Shown in pieces: positions 57,830 through 64,000 of a DNA stretch of 64,000 nucleotides. Numbering within the stretch: position 1 is the stretch's first letter; every line of letters begins with the position of its first letter. The notes under the pieces were generated by a model, which had not been told where the DNA came from, did no database searches, and saw only the letters and a list, made by a program, of their open reading frames with translations. The DNA is taken from positions 62,001 through 126,000 of the forward strand of contig DASXUX010000031.1 in NCBI GenBank assembly GCA_036504595.1. Reading direction: 5' to 3'. This DNA is from DASXUX01 sp036504595 (GTDB taxonomy: Bacteria; Planctomycetota; SZUA-567; H5-PLA8). The translations under genes were made by a program, and so were the position numbers.

Positions 57830-60046
57830 CTACTTCTTTCGCACGCGCCTTATTTTTTCCACGACAGCTTCCTGCACATCCATCGTGTGTTGCACCACCA
57901 GCCGTGTGCCGAAGAACCGGAAGAACGGCGGGTCGAGTTCGGCGTCGCGCTCAGGCGCTGGAATCAGCTTGCTCAGTTCGTCCCGCAAAGCCGCAAGCTT
58001 CTCGTCGCTGAAATCGCTCAAGTTGTGAATCGCGCAGCGCCGCCGCTCGTCCTTTGCGTGTTGTGAGCTTATCGCGATCCCGGCGCCGTATGCCTCGTAT
58101 CGCAGCCGGAGCGGCGCCAGAATCTGGTTGAGAGCGCGAAGCGCCTCCACGTTTTCACCGTGGCCAGTGACGAGAAATTCCGTTTTCTCAAGCGTCGCGT
58201 CGCTGAAACGCCACGCAATCGTCGTCTGCTCCTTAATACAGTCGAGCGCCTCAGATAGAGGCGTATCGATAAATCGAAAACTCACCGGCTCTCGATACGC
58301 ATCTTCCGTCTCCTTTCGCCAGGAGCGCCCGAAATCAGGAAAGAAGAATGGCTCTTGGTGGTGGACGCGCAAGTCGGCGAACATCTCTTCTAGCAGCGTG
58401 TGAGTGCTGGGCTGCTGCAGGACCATGAGAATGCCGTTGTCGTTCTCTGCTGAGCACCCCATGAACTGATGCTCCGGCGTATTCCAACTCCACGGGTGCA
58501 CGACGCTCGTCACAAACGCGGGCAGTTCCACTACCGGGATCACTGACTCCAGATCACGACCATAGTACGGAATCGGGAATACGGCTTCAGTGATGTCCAC
58601 GTGCAGATGCACATTCAGGACCTCTTCTCGTAGCGAGTATTCGAGTTCCGCCTGTTCGAGAATCCGTCTGAGCGCCAGCCGAGCCTTCATGTCCTTCGCG
58701 CGAAGCGTGATCAGCGGGTTCTCGTTGTCCCACGGACGCTTCCGGTCCACGGCCATGTTGATGCCGCACTCATCCTGGATGAACTGAAGCGCTTCCCTCA
58801 CGGGCATATTTTGAAAACTGAAGGTGATCTTCTTCTCAAGCATCGCGAGCAGTGGCGACTTCCACGGTTCTTCGACCGGCTTGCCGCCAAAATAAGGCAC
58901 CAAGTCTGGTGGAAGCGGCTGTGCTGGCGGCTTGCCGCCAGGTTCGACTTTGTGCACATCATCGAGGAATTGTCGCAGTTTTGAAAGGAATTCGGTCACC
59001 CCTGCTTGAGCACCCGGTCGTTGGACAATGATCAGCCGATTGCCGACAGCTACAGAACCGGTATTGGCCTCGCCAAGTCCCAATTCATAGAACAACCACG
59101 TCTTCAGCCGGTCCGCAAAGTTAGAGAACCCCGTTTCCAGGCCGAATGGATTCTCGAATGCGCCAATGTCGTACACACGGCACTCCCGTTCGAACCAGTC
59201 GTCCTCAGACCCAAATGTCATCGCGTGATCGAACAGCTCGCAATACAACCCGGCGTCTCGCGCCGTCCATTTCAATGCGTTCGGCAGCGAGACATCGTCC
59301 AGCTTCAGCGTGATCGGCATAGCAGGCTTGCCTTCTGCGACAAGCGTGCGGCCGAGAATCAGGGGCAGATCGGTGGACTTTTGCAGCGTCACCAAAGCTT
59401 CACGCAGGGGCGTCCGCTGAAAATGGATGCTCACGCGCTTCTGCGTCAACTCCTCCATCGCGCGCTCGCGCCACTCGCTCCGGGCGCTGACCAGCACGCC
59501 GCTCGCCGGAACAGGCTTGCCCAGTAGGTCCAGTAAATCGGCGATTTGCTCATGCATCGCACCCGTCTGGGTGATCGTCAGCGTATCGCCGTCGCACTCG
59601 AGTTTCGTTTTCGGGTCTTCAAACGCGCTGGCAAATAGTTGCTTCGTGATCAGTTCGCCCAGTTTCGCGCCGGAAAGCCCCGTGTCCTTTGCGATGTAGC
59701 TTCGCGTCTCCACCGCTGCCAGATCTGTCTTTTGTCCGGAAAGTCGCCCCAGCCAACGAATGGCGACGTCCACCGGCATGTCTGCCACACGCAAAGTGAT
59801 CGGCTCCGTGCTGCTCTCCAGCCACGGATGACTTCGACAAACTGCGTCTTTCAGCGAGCCGAACGCTGGCAGCGCATCTTTTGGCGGCTGCTTTTCGAGA
59901 ACGAAACTCACGGTCGGGCGCGGTGTCGATGGAACCGACGGGTCCTCCGCGACCGCTACGAGCGCGGTAAACCAGATCAAAAGAAGAAGCGAGACGCCAC
60001 GCACAGGAACGGGACTCCGCAGCCATCCCATACAGCTTCGCGTCAT
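57830..60046 (-). CDS. secreted protein with repeated STN/secretin-N-like units
   Basis: 738 residues; ATG with GGAG five bases upstream. Signal peptide SLLLLIWFTALVAVA. Several copies of the STN-like pattern (beta-strand, then x-x-P-h-x-x-A-h-x-x-h): ITLRVADMPVDVAIRWLG (about 83), VSIHFQRTPLREALVTLQ (about 205), ITFSFQNMPVREALQFIQ (about 410), VSFRFIDTPLSEALDCIK (about 590). Such units occur at the N-terminus of secretins, TonB receptors and FecR partners, but no secretin pore domain follows. Possibly a stand-alone envelope binding protein, as multi-copy paralogs in Planctomycetota; function unknown. Confidence 0.65.
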   Translation of the reverse strand: MTRSCMGWLRSPVPVRGVSLLLLIWFTALVAVAEDPSVPSTPRPTVSFVLEKQPPKDALPAFGSLKDAVCRSHPWLESSTEPITLRVADMPVDVAIRWLGRLSGQKTDLAAVETRSYIAKDTGLSGAKLGELITKQLFASAFEDPKTKLECDGDTLTITQTGAMHEQIADLLDLLGKPVPASGVLVSARSEWRERAMEELTQKRVSIHFQRTPLREALVTLQKSTDLPLILGRTLVAEGKPAMPITLKLDDVSLPNALKWTARDAGLYCELFDHAMTFGSEDDWFERECRVYDIGAFENPFGLETGFSNFADRLKTWLFYELGLGEANTGSVAVGNRLIIVQRPGAQAGVTEFLSKLRQFLDDVHKVEPGGKPPAQPLPPDLVPYFGGKPVEEPWKSPLLAMLEKKITFSFQNMPVREALQFIQDECGINMAVDRKRPWDNENPLITLRAKDMKARLALRRILEQAELEYSLREEVLNVHLHVDITEAVFPIPYYGRDLESVIPVVELPAFVTSVVHPWSWNTPEHQFMGCSAENDNGILMVLQQPSTHTLLEEMFADLRVHHQEPFFFPDFGRSWRKETEDAYREPVSFRFIDTPLSEALDCIKEQTTIAWRFSDATLEKTEFLVTGHGENVEALRALNQILAPLRLRYEAYGAGIAISSQHAKDERRRCAIHNLSDFSDEKLAALRDELSKLIPAPERDAELDPPFFRFFGTRLVVQHTMDVQEAVVEKIRRVRKK

Positions 60047-60163
60047 ATCACTCCGCCGAGCATAGTCGAGCTCATCGCGGTCTCGGCCGGCCCGCTCCGT
60101 TTGCGTTTCGCCTGCGCTGATTTATGCTCCCCCCGTTTGTTTTCTGCGCACAGGGAGAGTTGC

Positions 60164-60322
60164 ATGGCCGGTTTTCTGAAGTCCATCACTAATGTTCTCA
60201 AGGGGCGGAAACCTCTGGCCGAGGTCCTTCCGCAGATCGCCGATCCTGGGCCGGAGGCCTGCGGTACAGTGACGGTCGCGGTACTTGTCAGTTATTGGCC
60301 TGACAATCGGTGTATTCAATGA
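60164..60322 (+). CDS. possible small protein, 52 residues
   Basis: Opening MAGFLKSITNVLKGRKPLAEV with a good GGGAG six bases upstream of the ATG. Basic N-terminus, no membrane helix, no family recognised. It may be a short gene or a remnant of a longer one truncated before the transglutaminase-like gene. The stop lies 31 bp before that gene's start. Confidence 0.4.
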   Translation: MAGFLKSITNVLKGRKPLAEVLPQIADPGPEACGTVTVAVLVSYWPDNRCIQ

Positions 60323-60353
60323 CGAAGCAGACCTCTTTGAAGGAGACATCACG

Positions 60354-62312
60354 GTGAAACACGGTTGGGCTCCGGTTGTGGCGTTGGCGGTCGTGGCCTG
60401 CGGTTGGATGCATGCGGGCGAGGGCGCGCCGGGCGTCGTCAGTCACATCAAGATTCTGTCGGACAAAGTCGAAGACGTTTCGACACTGGAAGACTGGAAG
60501 AAGACCTACATCAAGGACGGGATGAGCGATCAGGAGAAGTGCATCGCCATCTGGAAGACGATGGTGAAGTATCGCCACCAGACAAATCCGCCAAAGGAAC
60601 TCGTTCAGTCCGGCGGCTGCGCTCACGATCCGATGAAAACGATCCACGTTTACGGCTACGGCCAGTGCTGCTGTGCGTCGAGCAACATCGAAGGCCTGGC
60701 GCGCTACCTGGGCCTGCAGGCGCGCGGCCGGATCATCAATGCTCACAGCGTGCCGGAAGTGTCCTACGATGGTTCCTGGCATCTGTTCGACGCGTCGCTG
60801 ATGAACTATTTCGTCAAGGCGGATGGAAAAGTCGCCAGCGTGGATGAAATCCGCAAGGAAGTGAGGGGATGGTTTGACGCTGATCCGTCGCGCAAAGCGC
60901 TGCGCGGCAATGACAATGCGCTGCGCAAGTTCGCGGAGAACGAAGGCTGGAAGAAGGGCCCGGAACTGCTCGCCGGCAGCCAGTTCTACGACAAAAACGG
61001 CATCAACGCGGCGGGCTGGCACGGCTGGCCGTCGAACATGCAGGAATACGACATCAAAGATGAGCGGGCCGGAGAATTCGACTACGGGCCGTCGCTCGGA
61101 TATGGCGTTAACATTCAGCTTCGGCAAGGTGAGCGCCTGACGCGCAACTGGTTCAACAAAGGCGACCTGGTGCCGGGAAATCCGAAGGACGACATGCTGA
61201 AGAACCGCGGGACGCTCGGTTTCCAGGCGAAGCTCGACGACATCGCTCCGGGGCGCGTTGGAAACGGCACGCTGGAGTACGACGTGCCGCTGGCTAACGG
61301 AGCGTTCAAGGCTGGAGCGCTGACGGCCGAGAATCTCGCCTGCGACAAGGGCAGCCCGGCGGTTCAAGTCGCGGATGCCGGCAAGCCCGGCGTTCTGGTG
61401 ATCCGCATGCCTTGCAGCTATATCTACCACTCCGGCGAAGTGGCCGCGAAGGCGGTCGTTGGCGAGGGCGGATCGATTGCGGTGGCCTTCAGCGACAACC
61501 AGGGAATGGACTGGAAGGATGTCGGGACGATTGGTAAATCGGGCGAGCAGAAACTGGACCTGAAGCCGCTGGTTTATTTGCGTTACGATTATCGATTGAA
61601 GTTTACGCTTAGCGGCAAGAGCACGGGGCTCGACGCGCTCAAGATCAGCAACGACATTCAGCACTCGCAAGCGCCGCTGCCAGCGCTGGGCGAAGGCCGC
61701 AACACGGTTACGCTGGCCTGCGGCGCGCAGGAGGGCACGATCACGCTGGAAGGAAACGTGGACCTTGAAGCCAAGGGAAAGCAGGTGCTTCATACCGACT
61801 ACCATCCGGTGCTGAAGGGCCTCGATGCGAAGATGCTGCGCGTGGGCGACGCCGGGTCTGGCGAAGCGATTTATACGATCAATACGCCAGGCGAGATCGC
61901 GCGCGTGCGGATGAACGTTGTGTATCGCGCTCGCGATGCAAAGGACGGCTACGAAGTGCAGATGTCGTTCGATGACGGCAAGACGTTCAAGAAAGTCGAT
62001 GACATGGCGGGGCCGGCAAAAGGCAGCAGCAAGTATTTTACGTGCTCCGACGTGCCCGCCGGTGTGAAGCAGGCTCAGGTGAAACTGATCGGCCGCCAGC
62101 GCAACACGGCGTGCATCTTCGATCTGCGCATCGATGCGGACTACAAGGAACCCAATGGCGGTTTCCGGCCGCTGAAGATCACGTATGTGTGGGACGAAGG
62201 CGGCGCGGAGAAGAAAGATGTTCATGTCGCTCAAAAGGCCGAGGAGACGTATACGATCAACTGCGCGGTCAAGCCGCTGATGAAGAGCGTGATTGTGGAA
62301 GTGGCGCAGTAG
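60354..62312 (+). CDS. secreted transglutaminase-like protein (large)
   Basis: 652 residues from the GTG at 60354, which follows AAGGAG and starts a signal peptide (KHGWAPVVALAVVACGWMHAGEG). A transglutaminase/protease-like core lies at about 75-165: YGQCCCASSNIEGLARYLG (Cys), INAHSVPEVSYDGSWHLFDASLMNYF (His and Asp). The rest is beta-rich with a late jelly-roll-like region. In bacteria such folds act as peptidases, amidases or cross-linkers; the substrate is not known. Followed by an octamer array and a strong terminator. Confidence 0.75.
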   Translation: MKHGWAPVVALAVVACGWMHAGEGAPGVVSHIKILSDKVEDVSTLEDWKKTYIKDGMSDQEKCIAIWKTMVKYRHQTNPPKELVQSGGCAHDPMKTIHVYGYGQCCCASSNIEGLARYLGLQARGRIINAHSVPEVSYDGSWHLFDASLMNYFVKADGKVASVDEIRKEVRGWFDADPSRKALRGNDNALRKFAENEGWKKGPELLAGSQFYDKNGINAAGWHGWPSNMQEYDIKDERAGEFDYGPSLGYGVNIQLRQGERLTRNWFNKGDLVPGNPKDDMLKNRGTLGFQAKLDDIAPGRVGNGTLEYDVPLANGAFKAGALTAENLACDKGSPAVQVADAGKPGVLVIRMPCSYIYHSGEVAAKAVVGEGGSIAVAFSDNQGMDWKDVGTIGKSGEQKLDLKPLVYLRYDYRLKFTLSGKSTGLDALKISNDIQHSQAPLPALGEGRNTVTLACGAQEGTITLEGNVDLEAKGKQVLHTDYHPVLKGLDAKMLRVGDAGSGEAIYTINTPGEIARVRMNVVYRARDAKDGYEVQMSFDDGKTFKKVDDMAGPAKGSSKYFTCSDVPAGVKQAQVKLIGRQRNTACIFDLRIDADYKEPNGGFRPLKITYVWDEGGAEKKDVHVAQKAEETYTINCAVKPLMKSVIVEVAQ

Positions 62313-62318
62313 CGGATA

Positions 62319-62366
62319 GAACGGGAGACAGGGAGAAGGGGAGAAGCGGCGACGCGGCGATGCGGG
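62319..62366. repeat. octamer array, GANNNGGG units
   Basis: GAACGGGA, GACAGGGA, GAAGGGGA, GAAGCGGC, GACGCGGC, GATGCGGG in exact 8-nt register, starting 7 bases after the stop codon of the large transglutaminase gene. Same family as the octamers inside the DNRLRE gene. Confidence 0.85.
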
Positions 62367-62385
62367 ATTAGCGAAACAGATGCGC

Positions 62386-62419
62386 GAGGGGTGAGGAGAA
62401 GTCCTCACCCCTCATTTTT
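62386..62419 (+). terminator. intrinsic terminator after the large transglutaminase gene
   Basis: Perfect 12-bp stem GAGGGGTGAGGA / TCCTCACCCCTC, loop GAAG, followed by ATTTTT. Confidence 0.9.
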
Positions 62420-62500
62420 CCAGATTATAATGCGCGGCTTTATACTTATATCAGGTGAAATATCATGCTCGCTACCAGGCGAGTCGAGGAGGTTTGTAAC

Positions 62501-63511
62501 GTGAAGATGAGTGTTTGGGCTACGTTTCTGTTCGTGCTTTCTTGCGTCGTGATGGCGGCGGACGAGAAGTGTTCAGGGGTCATAACGGTTGATGTCGATT
62601 TGTCGGCTCATGGAAGCGATGAGGAGGCGCGGCTGTGGCTGCCGTATCCGCTTTCTGACAACGAACAGCAGATCAGCAACATCAGATATAGCGGCACTCA
62701 GTCGGAGGTCGGCGTTTACAGCGACCGCAGCGATGGTGTTCCGATGCTCTTTGCGCGTTGGGACAAAGGCGCCGCGGAGCGGAGGCTGAGATTCAAGTTT
62801 TCGGTGGATCGCCTGGAGCGCAAGGCTGGCGTGCTGCCGCAGAACGAAGCGGCGTGGGATCCGGCTGACTACGCCCAGTTCTTGAAGCCGACCAGCCTTG
62901 CGCCGACGGATGGACGCATCAAGGCGCTGGCCGAGGAGATCACGAAGGGTAAGACAACGGTGTTGGCCAAGGCGCGAGCGATCTACGACTGGGTTTCGAC
63001 GAACATGTACCGCGACCCGCAGACGCGCGGCTGCGGAAGCGGCGATGTCTGCACGCTGCTCGACAAACCGGGCGGAAAATGCGCAGACATTCATTCGGTG
63101 TTTGTGGCGCTGCTGCGAGCGGCGCGCGTGCCGGCGCGGGACGTGTTTGGAATCCGGCAAGGCAGCGACGCGAATCCGGATATTACGGGCTGGCAGCACT
63201 GCTGGGCGGAGTTCTACGTGCCGGGATTTGGCTGGGTTGCGGCCGATCCGGCGGACGTGTTGAAATTTGCGCTCACGAAGAAACTGAAGCCCACCGATCC
63301 GGAAGTGGCTCCGGTGCGGGAACGCTATTTCGGCGGCCTGGACGCCGCGCGGGTGAAGTTCTCGGCCGGACGCGATCTGACGCTCAATCCGCCCCAGCAA
63401 GGACAGCCGGTGAATTATCTGATGTATCCGTATGCGCAGATCGGCGCGAAGACGCTCGACTGGCTGGACCCGGAGACGTTCAAGTACACGATCAGCTATC
63501 GGAAGGGATAA
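62501..63511 (+). CDS. secreted transglutaminase-like protein (small)
   Basis: 336 residues; the GTG at 62501 has a perfect AGGAGG eight bases upstream, better than the ATG two codons later or the ATG at 62465. Signal peptide MSVWATFLFVLSCVVMA. Core of the transglutaminase-like superfamily: GGKCADIHSVFVALLRAARVPAR (Cys), GWQHCWAEFY (His), GWVAADPADV (Asp). Likely periplasmic. Located after a similar but longer protein, so the two may act on related substrates. A possible -10 (TATAAT near 62426) lies between terminator and gene. Confidence 0.85.
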   Translation: MKMSVWATFLFVLSCVVMAADEKCSGVITVDVDLSAHGSDEEARLWLPYPLSDNEQQISNIRYSGTQSEVGVYSDRSDGVPMLFARWDKGAAERRLRFKFSVDRLERKAGVLPQNEAAWDPADYAQFLKPTSLAPTDGRIKALAEEITKGKTTVLAKARAIYDWVSTNMYRDPQTRGCGSGDVCTLLDKPGGKCADIHSVFVALLRAARVPARDVFGIRQGSDANPDITGWQHCWAEFYVPGFGWVAADPADVLKFALTKKLKPTDPEVAPVRERYFGGLDAARVKFSAGRDLTLNPPQQGQPVNYLMYPYAQIGAKTLDWLDPETFKYTISYRKG

Positions 63512-63543
63512 CCTTCCCATCGGTTCAATTCCCACACAGCGCT

Positions 63544-63558
63544 CAAGAGCCAAGAGCA
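63544..63558. repeat. short heptamer array, AAGAGCC unit
   Basis: Two units in register just before the stop codon of the inositol-phosphate synthase gene (minus strand); same unit family as the arrays around the S23 gene. Confidence 0.55.
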
Positions 63559-63565
63559 CGCTCGA

Positions 63566-64000
63566 CTATCGCTTCGTCTTTTCCTTTACCACTGCGGCTT
63601 CCGCGTGCTCCTTCACGTAGGCGCGCAGATGTTCCCACTGCTGCCAGAAATCGTGGGTGCGGTTGTGGAGCGGGTTCTTGAAGAAGCAGCTTAGGTGAAC
63701 TTGCGGGCCGGACTCGCCCTGGCGCTGCGCGTAATCCATCAGGCGCACCAGATCGAGAGCCAGCGGGGCGGCGAGCATCGAGTCGCAGCCTTGCCAGATG
63801 AATTGCAGGATCATGCGCGTGCCGAGGAAGCCCTGGAAGTGGATGAAGTCGTAGGCGGTCTTCCAATCGTCCAGGCTGGGGCAGTAATCGATGCGGACCC
63901 GCGTGTGCAGGTCGGAACTGTCACCGAGAATTTCGCGCAGCGCCTTGTCCTTGCCTCGAGTCTTGGCTTCGTTATTCTTTGGGTCGTCCAGCACGACCGC
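63566..64000 (-). CDS. myo-inositol-1-phosphate synthase, C-terminal part (window-truncated)
   Basis: At least 144 residues, running off the right edge. Family markers: PKNNEAKTRGKDKALREILG, RIDYCPSLDDWKTAYDFIHFQGFLGTRM, and CDSMLAAPLALDLVRLMDYA, which matches the conserved DSxLAAPLxLDL motif of inositol-3-phosphate synthases. Converts glucose-6-phosphate to inositol-phosphate with NAD as cofactor. Found in Planctomycetota and Actinobacteria among others. The tail after FFKNP is specific to this branch. Confidence 0.82.
   Translation of the reverse strand, partial: AVVLDDPKNNEAKTRGKDKALREILGDSSDLHTRVRIDYCPSLDDWKTAYDFIHFQGFLGTRMILQFIWQGCDSMLAAPLALDLVRLMDYAQRQGESGPQVHLSCFFKNPLHNRTHDFWQQWEHLRAYVKEHAEAAVVKEKTKR

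Noticed and set aside
60288..62408. Long antisense open frame (about 700 codons) over the transglutaminase-like gene
   Set aside because: Plus-strand product has signal peptide, catalytic triad and RBS; the antisense product is His/Arg-rich without recognisable domains.

Overview
The window (about 57-58% GC by eye, both strands used) looks like a bacterial chromosome segment from the PVC group, most likely Planctomycetota. That is an inference from the mix of genes: a Ser/Thr kinase with a DLG motif, DUF58 and BatA/VWA genes, a cytidylate-kinase-like protein, DUF3299, a DNRLRE protein, a myo-inositol-phosphate synthase and many intergenic palindromic or short tandem repeats. No rRNA, tRNA, CRISPR array, transposase or phage gene was seen.

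Left part (1-7.8 kb): a Ser/Thr kinase, a small membrane protein, and a DUF58-BatA operon interrupted by a four-helix-bundle (S23/IVP family) gene that has inverted heptanucleotide arrays on both sides. On the minus strand follow a cytidylate-kinase-like gene and a folD whose catalytic Lys, Gln and Asp are all replaced.

Centre (7.8-33.2 kb): a respiratory and extracellular-electron-transfer island. It holds a multiheme-cytochrome b fusion quinol module, a NapC/NirT-type multiheme protein, the System II cytochrome c maturation pair (ccsA, resB), a tetraheme c554-like protein, four tandem paralogous octaheme cytochromes with an N-terminal Ig-like domain, a divergent outer-membrane beta-barrel, a 13-heme lipoprotein, and a three-gene regulatory set (PhnD-like binding protein, sensor kinase, sigma-54 activator). 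Correctly spaced sigma-54 -24/-12 elements precede all four octaheme genes, the barrel gene and the regulatory operon, so the island probably forms one sigma-54 regulon. Electrons would pass from quinol through the inner-membrane modules to periplasmic hemes, then across the barrel to outer hemes. Relic fragments show further duplication and loss of octaheme genes.

Right part (33.3-64 kb): DoxX, a GH30-like hydrolase, a GcvR-like double ACT protein, a DNRLRE membrane protein, a 1900-residue AsmA-like protein, DUF3299, a His-rich periplasmic protein with an ABC exporter pair, manA, a GH35-like beta-galactosidase, holA, a TPR protein, a WecA/MraY-type transferase, an STN-repeat protein, two transglutaminase-like proteins and the end of a myo-inositol-1-phosphate synthase.

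Across the window, at least 14 short tandem arrays with a 7-nt (sometimes 8-nt) period lie at gene borders. Their unit sequences differ, but most read CCANNNA or close to it on one strand. Some supply start or stop codons, one is translated inside a gene, and one inverted pair brackets the S23 gene. This array and S23 association, with the sigma-54 octaheme island, is the most interesting content.
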